Below, one piece after another: positions 24,929 to 36,992 of a stretch of 64,000 nt of DNA (position 1 is its first letter; every line of letters starts with the position of its first letter). The notes below the pieces were generated by a model. The model saw only the letters and a list, made by a program, of their open reading frames with translations, was not told the DNA's origin and ran no database searches. This stretch comes from Bidens hawaiensis. Lineage: Eukaryota; Streptophyta; Magnoliopsida; Asterales; Asteraceae. The position numbers and the translations under genes were made by a program. The stretch covers positions 62,001 through 126,000 of the forward strand of contig JAIQDT010003876.1 in the NCBI GenBank assembly GCA_021521415.1, read 5' to 3'.

Positions 24929-26012
24929 TCAATTATTTGAAGCCAATTTCTGATAACTCAAAACTTGTTTTGAAAAGTTTACGGGTAAACATGAAGCCAT
25001 CACCACCATCATTCCCATCATTGTTCCTACCTGGTCCATCTTCACATTTCGAATCAGAATTGTTCTGGATACAATGATCATTAGATGGACATACATAATT
25101 AGGATTCTCCAAATGACCAATTAAACTTTTAGCCCTTGGTATGTCCTCAGCAGATTGCTTTCGATACGTCTTCATGCGCTTCATCGTATCTTCAGTCATT
25201 GTTCCAGCACCATGACATCACTCATCAAGGACTGATCAATAACAAGATCAGGGATCAGATCCTGAATGATAAGCAGTAGAAAGCGAGGATACATCAAAAA
25301 CTTGTTCTTTCGATATTTAACCAAACAGTTTTTCTTCAAATGTTGAATATCAGCTCCGAGAAGTTGAACGGTTTATTCAGTTGCAGTGCAACGAATGTAG
25401 ACTGTAGCATGATTCTGCACTCGTCATATCCTCATTTACGTTCCCCAAGGTAGTGTATAATAACATGTAGCAAATACTTGTTTTGTTCGTACAAGTATGC
25501 CTTGTTGTATTTAGACGGTCAAGATCGCCTTTATAAAATAAGCTTTGAAACAAGCCTCGTATCAGCGTCTTGTCAAACTCATAAGGGTGGTCAATCGTGT
25601 CAGCAAAATAAAGAATTCAACGTATCACGTCAGCATCAATCTTTATTGTCTTCTTCTGCACAACAGCTACAATTGTCATATCAGCATCAATGTAGCGGGC
25701 AATGTCCCAAAATGGATGAATCACGCTGAAATGTACAAGGACATCAGAGGATATGGCATAGTGAATGCGTGAGCGACGTAGAAAAGCAATTACGTCCCCA
25801 AACATGTCAAGGCCTGCAAAATCATCATGCAGGAATGCACATATGTTGTTTTTCTTGTCATACGACAATGCAACAACGACATGTGCAGCTTCTTGGTGTG
25901 CTTGCGGGTGTGGTTCTTGTGGTGCTTGGACATGTGGTTCTTGTGCTTGTGATTCCTCTTGAATAACAGGGCTCTCTCGTGCCGGAACATCAACCATAAT
26001 TTCATCTGCCAT
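24929..26012 (-). pseudogene. Second, diverged copy of the SIRE 3' ORF
   Basis: From the ATG at 26012 the minus strand encodes a Gln/Pro-rich leader, then KNNICAFLHDDFAGLDMFGD, FLRRSRIHYAISSDVLVHF and MTIVAVVQKKTIKIDADVI (to 25617). Broken frames follow with ALQLNKPFNFSELIF near 25370 and KYRKNKFLMYPRFLLLII near 25290. The end is MTEDTMKRMKTYRKQ to EIGFK (25199-24929). The KFLMYPRFLL block aligns with KFLAYPRFLLII encoded near position 220, and NKPFNFSELIF with FNFSNMIF. It is therefore the same SIRE post-pol family as 1-4655. No LTR is attached. Several frameshifts make it a pseudogene. Confidence 0.7.
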
Positions 26013-26730
26013 TTATGTAACATAAGTAAACCCGAACATCATATAATTTATACAAACTTTCACTTGTACTTGGTGAAAATTGTATCCTATTTAAAATGCC
26101 TTAGCTTATTCTTTATCCAATCTTTATAATGAATGAGGCGATTCACTATCATTAGAATAATGAATAACATAATAATGAATGAATCAGTAACGAATGAGTC
26201 CATTTGATGAATATATAAGACGAATGCACCTATTCGTTAACTAATTATGATGAATGGGTTCATTCGGCCACTGTTGACGTGAATGAACCTCCATTCATTA
26301 TTCATAACAAATAACCAGATAAAGATTAATGTTTGACTCTCAATCATCAAAGTCAAAGTTAATTAACATCCAACTATCAAACATGCAAAACTGAATTTGC
26401 AGTTGGACCTAAAGAGCAATGAATCGATGTAAAATTTGTGACATGAGTCTCGTAATGTCATCGATAATCAACCTAAATTAACAGATATACCGATTGTCAG
26501 GTATAACATGGTCATTTGATTCAAACAATATCGGTCATTTAATTCTCTTAATTAGCCTTTTAATTCTTAATAAAAATTGACGAAAAAGCATTTGTTGTGT
26601 TCGTCTATACCTTGGTAACACAAATTGATTGATGAAATTTGATTTAATGGAGGTTTAATTTTCTGGAAATAGTTTGCAAAAGTTTGCTTAGGAGAGTGAT
26701 AAACAAGCCATTTGTATACCACTGTGCATT
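26013..26730. other. Non-coding, rich in (A)CGAATG-like words
   Basis: No gene seen. Upstream of the diverged SIRE ORF, 26120-26310 is dense in GAATGA / CGAATG / ATTCGTT words on both strands. The rest is AT-rich without recognisable features. Confidence 0.6.
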
Positions 26731-26738
26731 ATATATTA

Positions 26739-26765
26739 CTAGTGAAAAACCCGCGCGATGCGACA
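26739..26765 (-). mobile_element. Possible Helitron 3' terminus
   Basis: The minus strand reads TCGCATCGCGCGGGTTTTTC then ACTAG, followed by T. A GC-rich hairpin-like block about 10 bases before CTAG with T at the insertion site is the Helitron 3' signature. The 5' arm of the hairpin is imperfect and I could not find the TC 5' end to the right. Treat as a candidate only. Confidence 0.35.
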
Positions 26766-28273
26766 ACGCCGACAGTTTATAACACGCTACTCATTTTCTG
26801 TTATATTATCAATTCTCTGGTGATATATATCATATGGTATTTCTTTTAGTTTTCTTTTTCTTTTTTATAGCATCGATGTGTTCTATCCTATAACTTTTTT
26901 AGCCATTTCTTAGCATAATAAAAAAACACTATCTAAGCCGGCAAGCAATGTATTATTACGAGCCGAGTGGCTTTCAAGCATATAACACAGACAAGCTATT
27001 ATCAACATCCCAAATGATAGAGTTGCACATTGATTGTACTTTAGCTTAATAATATTAACTGATAAAAGAATAACAATGAGTAATGAAAAAGATGTTTCAA
27101 ATGAAAGAAGCTCTCATTTTCCCGCTTACATGTTATACAAAATAATAAAGCTACACAATTTTTATTTCATTATTTTAAAAATCTAACCTAGTAACCAAAC
27201 TGTGACCTTCCCACTTGGTATCTATATGTATCTCAGCCATTGAATTACCATGGGTCAAATGTACAGCATAATACTCCAATCTGAATTATTGATACATGGC
27301 CTTCAATTGCACCAATCTATGGCTCTGTTAAAACATAACAATTATTTTAAGTATACTTAGAACTATACTATTTATTTAAATTTAAATAAAAAGGGGGAAA
27401 TTAAAAAAACAGGTCAAATGTACCTTCAAAAGTTGATCATGTCATTTAGGTGATTGATTCCACTTACTAAAGGCCGCGCAATAAGAGCGGTAAGGCTTTT
27501 TGGATTCAATCCATCTTTTCTGGGCCTTGAATATTAAGCCCAATATGTGGTTTTGTGCTGTACATTTGACCAATCCGGCCCAATATTAAGCCCATCTTTT
27601 CTGGGCCTTGAATATTAAGCCCAATCCGGCCAATCTCCAAGACCAGGCGCCGGACTTAACCTGAGCAGCCACAAAATACAAGATCTCTTTACGGAACCGT
27701 ATACCCAAACTCTATCCCTCTGTTTTTAGCCTTAGATCTTGAGATTTCCGGCAGACTACACCAAAATTTTGGGCGGAGATCTAGAGTGTACCGAAGCGAT
27801 ACATTTTTTACGGCGACGTACAAAGTTGGCCAGGCACAAATTGCTGTTCCCCGGGCGAATAGCACAGCCGTTGGTTCCAGCCGGAGCTCCGCCGCCAACC
27901 ACCGTAGGTATCTGCTGCACTTACGTCCACCGCTGCATCATCTTCTATTTTTTTACCACACGACGTTGCTGGCTGCTCTGCTTATTCAACACACCGTTCT
28001 CACCCTGCCGGCCTTTCGCAAGCTGCTGGCTGCTCTTCTTATTCCGCACTAACACAAGCTGCCGCCACGACGCTGAAGCAAAAGAGCGAGCTTCTTGTAA
28101 CCTGGCTGCCATTGAGCTGTATCTGCCCTCGTTCCTTTCTCACTATTATTATTATTATTATTATCATTAGAACATACGTGATCCGGATCTTTGGAGTTTA
28201 TTTTCATTTTAAGATCTCTTGACTATTATTGTTATTGCTACACACTATTATTATTATTATTAGTTTTTGTTAC

Positions 28274-28316
<43 letters not shown>

Positions 28317-28387
28317 GATTTGGTGTTCTATTGCTTGTGTTTGTGTGATTAGTTGCAACCATAGAGCGTAGGAACCATGACTATTAC
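26766..28387. other. Non-coding with short repeats and an ATT microsatellite
   Basis: No gene is supported. A block containing TCTTTTCTGGGCCTTGAAT occurs twice (27510 and 27594). ATT/TTA runs at 28141-28316 flank the start of the LINE. The stretch 27660-28130 is moderately GC-rich with open frames on both strands but no recognisable protein; it may be LINE 5' UTR. Confidence 0.5.
28141..28316 (+). repeat. (ATT)n microsatellite cluster
   Basis: Three ATT/TAT runs (28141-28165, 28248-28262, 28273-28316), the longest about 14 units, lie just before the LINE reading frame. Confidence 0.9.
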
Positions 28388-31068
28388 TTGAGACCATGTC
28401 CTGAAACGAGGGGTGTAGGAAAGAGTAAAGATAGGGAGCGTATATTGCGTTTGGCTTCTTGGAATGTAGGAACATTAAATGGTAAGTTGCTAGAATTGGT
28501 AGATGTGCTTAAAAGACGTAGGGTTCAGATAGCATGCCTCCAGGAGACTAAGTGGAAAGGACATAGAGGGGCTGAGTGTAATGGGTATAAGTTGTGGTAC
28601 TCGGGGTGTATAAGTTGTGGTACTCGGGGTCTGATGGAGCTAGGAATGGAGTGGGGTTTCTAGTGGCTAAGGAAATACATACTAGTGTGGTGGAGGTGAT
28701 AAGACATAATGAAAGGATTATGGTGTTGAAATTAGTACTAGGAGAGGAAGTAGTGGCAGTAGTCTCCGCCTACGCGCCTCATGTAGGCCTAGGGAATCAG
28801 GAAAAGAGAGAATTTTGGGATTGCCTAGACGCAGTGGTAGGGGGCATACCTAGGGGAGAGGATTTGCATAGGAGGTGATTTTAATGGACACATTGGTAAG
28901 GCTAACGATTGTTTTCAAGCCGTACATGGGGGTTTCGGTTTTGGTGATAGGAATGAGACCGGAACAGATCTTCTAGAGTTTGCGGTGGCACATGACCTAG
29001 GTTTTATAAATTCTTATTTTAGGAAACAAGATTCTCATTTAATCACTTTTAGCAGTGGCGGACGCGACACTCAAATTGACTACCTTTTGATGAGGCAAGG
29101 AGACCGACGTTGGTGGAAGGACTGCAAAGTCATACCTGGGGAGGCAGTTGTGACTCAACATCGACTACTAGTGACAGATATAGCCTTCAGAAATAAGCTG
29201 ACTGTTCGAGAGAAGAAAGGTACACCGAGAATTCGATGGGGAAATTTGAAGAACGAAAATCTCCTACTGTTTAAGGATAAACTCATACTGCATACGCGGG
29301 CTCGACTAAATGGGGACTCAACTCATATATGGGAAGCTATGGAGACAAAGATCATCCAAGTAGCAAAGGAGACTCTCGGGGTCACAACAGGAAAGACAAG
29401 TGGGCATAAGGAGTCTTGGTGGTGGAATGACGCAGTGCAAGACAAGATAAGGGACAAACAAGGATGTTTTAGGGAGTTAATGAGGTGCACGAATGAGGAG
29501 GAGCGAGTGGAATTGAGGGACAACTACAAAACGGCCAAGATAGAGGCGAAGAAGGCAGTGGCGGAAGCAAAGAAGGCGGCCTTTAAACGGATGTATGAAA
29601 GTCTAGAAACAAAAGAGGGGGAACATGCTATGTTTAAGATTGCCAAAGCCAGGGAGCGTAGAAAGCAAGATCTAGGACCGGTGAAGTTCATAAAGGATAC
29701 AGATGGGCATGTACTGGTCAAGGAGCAGGACATCAAGCTAAGATGGCAAACCTACTTCCACAATCTTTTTAACAATGGGAGAGCTTACCAAGAAGAACAT
29801 GACAACACAAACTTTCAACGACAACAATCGAATAACTGCTACTGCCGACGGATCACACGAGAAGAGGTGAAGGATGCACTTAGGAGGATGGGAAGGTCTA
29901 AGGCGGTTGGCCTAGACAACATACCCATCGAGGTGTGGAAGTGTCTGGGGGAGGAAGGAGTCATGTGGTTAACTACTCTGTTCAATAGTATTCTCAAATC
30001 AGGTAAGATGCCAGACCAGTGGAGGAGCAGCGTTGTAGTTCCTATCTATAAGAACAAAGGAGACGCCCAATGTTGTGGTAACTACCGAGGAATCAAACTA
30101 CTAAGTCATACTATGAAGCTATGGGAAAGAGTGATTGAGGTTAGACTTAGACGAGAAATTCAGGTTACGGTCAACCAATTTGGCTTCATGCCGGGGCGTT
30201 CCACCACAGAGGCAATACACCTTATAAGAAGATTAATGGAAAAGTATAGGGAGAAGAAGCGTGATCTACATATGGTGTTTATTGACCTAGAAAAGGCCTA
30301 CGACAGTGTGCCACGACAGGTGCTCTTGGAGTGCTTGGAGGGTAGAAGAGTGCCCAGGAAATACATAGAGATAATTATGGATATGTATACCAGGAGTGAA
30401 ACAAGTGTCCGTGCGCCAGTGGGGGATACTGATTTCTTTCCTGTAGAGGTAGGTCTTCACCAGGGGTCAGCGTTGAGCCCGTTTCTTTTTGCAGTAGTCT
30501 TGGATGAGTTGTCAAAGTCGATTCAGGGGACTCTCCCGTGGTGCATGATGTTCGCAGACGATATTGTGTTACTTGCTGAGAAAAAACAAGATCTAAACAT
30601 GAGGCTTGAGGAGTGGCGAACAACCTTAGAGACAAAAGGTTTAAAGATTAGCCGATCTAAGACGGAGTACCTCCACTGTGATTTTGGTGGGATAAACGAC
30701 AATGAAGACGCAAAGATCACAATTGAAGGGCAGGTGGTCCAGCAGGTAACGAAGTCCAATTATTTAGGATCATTTGTACAGGCGATGGGGAATTAGACAG
30801 TGACGTGACCCACCGAGTTCAGGTAGGATGGTGTAGATGGAAAGCAGCCACAGGTATATTGTGCGACAAGAGTTTCCCGACTAAACTAAAGGGAAAATTC
30901 TATAGGGTGGCAGTTAGACCTGCAATGCTATATGGAACAGATTGTTGGGCCATCAAGAAGGCACAAGTGCGGAAGATAGAGGTAGCAGAAATGAGAATGC
31001 TACGTTGGATGTGTGGGCACACAAGGCTAGACCGAATAAGAAACGTTGTGTTTCGCGAGAGATTAGGG
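28388..31068 (+). pseudogene. RTE-type LINE: endonuclease and reverse transcriptase
   Basis: The single ORF has an AP-type endonuclease then RT. Endonuclease blocks: LRLASWNVGTLNGK, IACLQETKWKG, SAYAPHVG, GGDFNGHIG (out of frame at 28870) and IDYLLMRQ with TQHRLLVTD. RT blocks in the long open piece 28985-30796: KAVGLDNIPIEVWKC, FGFMPGRSTTEAIHLIRR, VFIDLEKAYDSVPR (catalytic Asp), QGSALSPFLFAVVLDEL and MMFADDIVLLAE (FADD box). The C-terminal part is in another frame (30805-31068; AVRPAMLYGTDCWAIKK, MLRWMCGHTRLDRIRN). A 23-bp tandem duplication at 28585-28630 causes one frameshift. The 3' end is cut at 31068 by an LTR. RT catalytic residues are intact, so the copy is fairly young. Confidence 0.9.
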
Positions 31069-33240
31069 GTGTCACACCCGGCCCTGAGCGGCGGAAACAG
31101 CCGGGCGCGCGCGAGTGGGGATTGATAATTAAGCACGGGCCATTGCAAAGATTTTCATTGCGCATGAAATGTTTAATACAAATACATTACATTGTTTAAA
31201 AATTACATAAAAACATCCAAGTATAAAACTGTTGAAGATTTCCACGCCCTATCCCCTTGCGCGGCGGGAACAACCACGCGCATCGAAGGGATATAACTAA
31301 AATCTTCCAAAAAGCTAGTTTTAGATGTTCAGCATGAGGTGCTCTAAGTGTGACTCCATGCGCTACCTAGTTATCTCCTGAAAGACACGTAAAAACATTT
31401 GAATCAGTATAAACTGAGTGAGTTCACAAGTTTTAGTAACTATATAAATCGCATTGCATCATAGTCTTGATAAAATCATATTGAAACACATTTCTGATTT
31501 CATGTCTAAACATATACTTGATAATCCGTATGAAAACATAGATCTGACACATATTTCTGATAAAAGTCGTTCCGCGGGCTACGCGCGATCATTACTGGAA
31601 GTGTGCTCGTCCATGCAAAGTGGCGCTGCCACTACGAGCTAAATAATATAATGCCGTCCCGCGGTTTACGCGTGGACATTTCTGAAAAACCGTGCTCGTC
31701 TATGCAAAGAGGCACTGCCCCTACGAGCTAATCAATAATTCCGTCCCGCGGGTTACGCGCAGACGTTGTGCCGGAAAACAAGGCGCTCGTCCATGCAAAG
31801 AGGCGCGACCCCTACGAGCGGGCTCAAACCCATAGTACTGCCCCATGACCATACTAGGCACTCGTCCATGCAAAGAGGTGCGACCCCTACGAGTGGGTGG
31901 ATCAAACCAGCAGTCCCTACCCTTAGAGTTCCAATGGTAAAGTGATCACTTACTCGAGTTCTAGCGCACATACATCGAAAACCTTAGATAACCGTTCGCA
32001 TCGCTCATCATGAAATATAATTTAAACACATAATCGCTTGCATAGCTTGTAAGTATACCATGATAAAACATTATTTAAGTACGTGTCCCTCGCCCCGAAA
32101 ACAGTTTAAAAACAGTGAAAACAGCGAGAATAGGGGCTGTGAGACTCACCTGTGGTTCTTGTTAAGGGATTAATCGAGATTCGGGTTTTCTTGGTGTTGG
32201 CCTCGGAATTGAAGGTCTAGAATGCGATTAAATAACAAGAAGTATATATATTAAGATCAAGAATTAGGAGAATATAAGGGTTGGAAAGCAGATCTCAAGG
32301 TTATATTCTTGGCTTACCTGGTAACAGGATCGGAAACGAAAACAACGGATGCTTGGGAGATGATTAGTACAAGTTGCAGTTCTTAAGAGAGAAGTTTGAA
32401 GTGTGTTTTGGGTGATAATTTAGGTTACATATTTATAGGCAAACTCAAGGAAACACAATCCATTGCTTTAGGGGATTGTAATCTCTTTATATCTAGGTGT
32501 AATGATGATAAAGTATGGAAATTATTATTATTTATTTAAGAGTGGAGTAGTGGATAAAAGATTTTGATTTATTTTAGACAGGACATGCAGGTCTGTGGTT
32601 GGTGGGAGTAGGGTGGCTGACAGTTGACTTTTCATGTTACAGTGTGCTTTTTCAGGTACTTTGTCAGTGTACAGTAAAAAGTGGAAAAATCTCTGAAACA
32701 CGCTACCGTTTCTTTTTGGGCGGGAGTAATCTCCTTACAACTGGAGAATAGACTAAGTGTTCTGCGCGTATTACTTTGTGCGCATAGCTTTCTGCGTGAA
32801 GGACATTTCTTTGCTGCGGGTAGGTGCGTGACCTTCTCGCAGTCAGGGACATTGAGTTTCATTTGTAGATTCTCCACGTGGTCTTGGTATTTCAACATAG
32901 TGATCAGTCATGTTGAAGTCAATTCCATCTTGGAGCTTCAGGCAAACTAGCTCTCATTGTTCCCGCCATGCGGGAAGGTTAGTCCCCCTTCCGCACGCGC
33001 ATAAACGACTTGGGATGCACCCGCCTTAGCATCATGCGAGACGGTCAACCCATTAGACAACATTAAGTTATAGAAACATAAAACCAATACACTCGCGCAT
33101 GGCGCATATAACATATGCCCACGCAGGTTCCTAACATGGTGCGCTCGTGCAGGGCGCATATAACAAATGCACGCGCTGATTAAATTAAGTATAGTATAAG
33201 GAAAAAAAAGTTGTTTGGATGTAAGAAGTTTGTACATACT
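31069..33240 (-). mobile_element. Chromovirus-like LTR, right end uncertain
   Basis: The sequence starts TGTCACACCCGGCC directly after LINE coding sequence, the typical outer end of a minus-oriented Tekay-type LTR. Minus-strand CCTATAAATATG lies near 32428-32440 and leads into a leader-like stretch, supporting minus orientation. It holds a tandem array of hairpin repeats (31567-31894). GC-rich words continue to about 33190. I could not find the right terminus or a target duplication, and the LINE does not resume in the window. Confidence 0.45.
31567..31894. repeat. Tandem hairpin repeat array in the LTR
   Basis: A 35-bp element GCTCGT...ACGAGC with core CCATGCAAAGAGG occurs at 31605-31639, 31694-31728, 31785-31819 and 31860-31894. 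The first three are preceded by a CCGTCCCGCGGGTTACGCG block, giving a unit of about 90 bp. The arms pair over 6 bp. In copy four both arms change (ACTCGT...ACGAGT) and pairing is kept. Confidence 0.85.
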
Positions 33241-35782
33241 TAATTCTGTTATACCAAACTTGAAATCCACTTATAAACACCACACATTAATCCACATTTA
33301 AATAACAAATAAGATCGATCAAGGGTTTTCAAAGAACACATATTGTTAAAGCAAAATACCAAAATAAAAACGTAAATACAAATGTACATAAATCCCAAAT
33401 CCGAACTAACCAAAACAAAAGCAAAACATCTAGACACATACTACCTCGAGAAATCGACTGCGATGCACCATCGAAACCATCACAGACCCCATCTCTCCGG
33501 AGGATGATCTAAACCCTAGCTTGGCCAGAAAAAATAACACAAAGTTACAAATCAGATCTTAATAGGTGATGATTTACTGAGAAAATCAAATTTACCTATT
33601 CGTCAAACAAGAAGAATTGTCATCGGATTTTGTTCGCCAAAAATACGGTTTCACGGTCTTCAAAGGTTCCACCACCACCATTGTGTGATTGGTGACTTCA
33701 ACGGAGGAACTTAACAAAAAAAAAATAGCACTACTCATTCATCAATTTTGTACAAACTTCTCTAAGGCCATTCACTGCTTTATTTAGGTGACAACTCTCT
33801 CCACCGGTTTGTATGTATGTGTTATTTTGAGTATTTGAATTTTAAATTTTTGATCATGACCGCGCTTTTAGGAGACTGCCAAAAAAACTTCACAGGCTTA
33901 ATTACTTGTACTATGTGTTAAATGGGTTGACCTCTTAAAATTCAACTCTCTTTTTTATATGTATTATATATAGTTAAAGATAAGATCTGCACACTCCCCA
34001 ATGTACACGAATGAGCTCATTCTTTAATTCAAAATTAACGAATGACCATTCAATCATTAAGTCATTCGTTAGCAACATGTAACTATAACGAATAACATAC
34101 TATTCGTTCTTCATTCTTTATCACAACCTATAGGGAATGAGGTCATTCGTTATCAGGCCAGCGGAAGCGAATTTGATGTAACGAATGGTGACATTCGTTA
34201 TCATTTCTCATTGCGAAGACCTACATTCCTTATCATTTATGATAGCGAAAGGGTTCCATTCGTTAAAAAAAAGAAACTAATGGGGTATTAAATAAAAAGT
34301 AAAAAAATGAATTTTCATTTTAACTTTCCAAGGATTAAATATGCATCAAAACCCGTGTTTTGATGAACTTTACCTTAAACGTTTATCACTCCGGGTAACA
34401 ACCAATACCTTAACGTGTTTTACGTAAAAACACATAAGTTAAAAAGAATTAACTTAAAACCAATTAACTTAAAAATATTTGAAATTCTTGTTGTATTTTC
34501 TTCTTCAAATATTACCCTTTAGCTCGGAAGTCGAAAATAAAGCAGAAAACAAAATAAAAACAAAATATTTTTGGATTTTGAATATTTTCGAATTAAAACA
34601 AATATAGAACTAAGACAATTATGAAATCTATTCTATGAAAGCAATACATATTTTTGTGAGTTGAACAGAGAATCATATTGACCAAGTCGCCCTTCCACCA
34701 CCGTTTTATATTTCAGCGTTAATTGACTGGTGCTAAGTCGGTCATTGGTATTGTTGTCCACTTAAACTTTGACAAAAATGTTTCTGAAATTTCAGTGATA
34801 TGATTAAATTTGTTCATTTAAGCACGAATCATAAGTGGTCCGCCATCTTTCAGACACAATTTATATATCTCATATCATGAAGCTTATGATGTATGTCTTT
34901 TTCTTAGAAAAAAATGATTAGCTGTGACACATGCAAAAATAACTAATAGAAAATAAAGCAGAAGGATAAAATTTTCCCTTAAGATTGGTATTACTACACG
35001 CAGATAAGGTTCCATTTTCACAAAATAAAAAGATAAAATAAGTTGAAATTGTACAGGCCTTAACCTCTAGTTCGATACATTGCTTTATAGTATACGCGGA
35101 CAAGATCCAATGCTTGTACGAAACACCAAGAAAATAAAGCTAAATACTTTGGCCTTAATCCTCATATCGTTATTTCTACACGCGTAGAGAGTCCAAGATA
35201 AAGCAAAAATAAAGAAAAAAAATAAAGTTGAATTTAATTGGAAAATGAAAAGAAAAATAAGTTGAATTTCTTAGCAAAATGAAAGCATGCACACACGCCA
35301 ATCTTCAAAGCTTTTTGAGACTTAAAACATACATCAATCATGCTTACAGATGTTAATCCACCAGATTTGACAAGGGTTTATATTTATATAAGTTACTTTT
35401 CCTTACTGGCTTGTTTTAAAGCCTACTAATGCACTAATACAATTAAACACATAGTCTTTTACGCTTATTTCTTACTGGATTTGGGACTAGATGACCAATG
35501 TACTATCATCTTCTCTTTTTTGCTTCAAAACTCATTTTTGAGGAGCATAATTTCTTTAATGCATTTGTATTTTTGTAATGTTTGAATATTTTTGGTTTTT
35601 ATCTGTACAAACAGAAAGCAAATATTTTTGTTTTTTCCCTTTTTCTCCCCCAAAAACCAAAATATTAAAGAAAACAAAACAAAATAAAAACTATACAAAC
35701 CAAAAGTGATTATCCGAGCTTAAAGCTATCAGCAAGAGTTATTAAACTGTATAAACCAAAAAAAAAGTTGAATCGTGTTTTA
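33241..35782. other. AT-rich non-coding stretch
   Basis: I see no gene. 33440-33740 is less AT-rich and resembles transcribed leader sequence, but no protein could be supported. 34010-34270 has a cluster of CGAAT/ATTCG words. 35625-35650 reads, on the minus strand, as a purine tract with GGGGGAGAAAAAGGGAAAAA and may be part of the 3' non-coding region of the minus-strand SIRE-like element. Its 3' LTR should lie in this stretch but I could not delimit it. Confidence 0.45.
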
Positions 35783-36133
35783 TCAAATGCTTTGATAAAT
35801 ATGCCTGCTTTCTGAAAATCCGTGTGCACATTCTCTGTCGATTAATTTATTTTCAAGGCAATCGTGAATAAAATGATATCTAATATCAATATGTTTCATT
35901 TTAGAGTGGTGCACGGGGTTATTCATGAAACAAATAGCAGCTGAGTTGTCAATAAAAATGGGAGTAGTAAGAAACTTCAAACCGTAATCCTGCAAGTTTT
36001 GCTGGATCCATAAAACCCGTGTACAGAAACTCAAACTCGAGGATTCCATGTATTCGGCTTCTAATGTTAAAGTGGAGTCCGCGGTATGCTCCTTACACTG
36101 CCAGGAAATAAGCGGCTTCCTATAAATTGACAA
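35783..36133 (-). pseudogene. SIRE-like Copia RNase H
   Basis: The segment reads KPLISWQCKEHTADSTLTLE, AEYMESSSL, IFIDNSAAICFMNNPVHHSK and HIDIRYHFIHDC, in the normal Copia order including the EAEY and DN catalytic blocks. RNase H removes the RNA template during cDNA synthesis. It is in a different frame from the preceding RT segment, so the polyprotein is broken. Confidence 0.9.
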
Positions 36134-36162
36134 CCCGCTGTAGTTGACTTGAAGTTGATCTT

Positions 36163-36992
36163 TTATCCTCCATAGTCCGAACCGGAAAACGTAGTGAGTT
36201 CAAAACTATCATCCTTGGGATACCATAACCCGATGTTAGGATTACTCCTCAAATAGTGAAATATACGTTTAACCGCCACCAGATGAGTCACTCGGGGACT
36301 CAATTGGTACCTGAAAAATAAACAAACGTCAAACATAATATTAGGACGAGAAGCAGTAAGATACATTAAAAAACCTATCATAGCTCGGTATAGGGTCGGA
36401 TCAACAGTATCCTCCAATTCGTTCTATGAAAAATTGTGACCCACGGGAAGAGGAGTAGAAGGATTTTTTCAGCAGTTATCTTGAATCGGCTCAATACGTC
36501 GTTCACATACTTCATCTAATGAATAGAAATTCCAGCATCAGACTGAGGAACCTACAACCATAAGAAGAAATTCATCTCCCCCATAGAGCTCATCTCAAAT
36601 TTTGTCTGTATTGACTTCTTAAAATCCTTACACAACTTGTCATTTGTTGAGCCAAATATGATGTCATCGACATAAATCTAGACGAGGAGCAACTCTACTC
36701 CGACAGTCTTGTAGAAAAGGGTATAATCCATAGTCCCTCGTTTGAAGCCACTATTCGTAAGATGGTCAGCAAACGTGCCATACCAATATCTCGGGGCTTG
36801 GTGTAGACCATAAAAAGCCTTGTTTAAATAGTAAACACGATCAGGATAGTCCAGATCTTCGAAACCAGGAGGCTGTTTCACGAACATCTCTTCATGAAGT
36901 TCTCCGTTAAGAAATTCACTTTTAACATCCATTTGATATACTTTAATGTTCTTGAAAGCTGCATAGGCCAGATATATGCGTATAGCTTCCAA
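36163..36992 (-). pseudogene. SIRE-like Copia reverse transcriptase
   Basis: The first part (36992-36678) contains YQMDVKSEFLNGELHEEMFV, QPPGFEDLDYPDRVYYLNKA and FYGLHQAPRYWY. After a stop the catalytic YVDD is encoded at 36663-36674, followed by IIFGST. The last part (36417-36163) has LYRAMIGFLMYLTASRPNIM and VKRIFHYLRSNPNIGLWYP, with SGSDYGG entering RNase H. Catalytic Asp residues are kept, but stops and shifts separate the segments. Confidence 0.9.

Noticed and set aside
27660..28130. Open frames on both strands as a gene upstream of the LINE
   Set aside because: No recognisable domain; composition and position suggest LINE 5' UTR or unrelated DNA.
33440..33740. Possible host exon (less AT-rich, CTCTCCGGAGG-type words)
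   Set aside because: No frame of useful length, no recognisable protein and no convincing splice sites.
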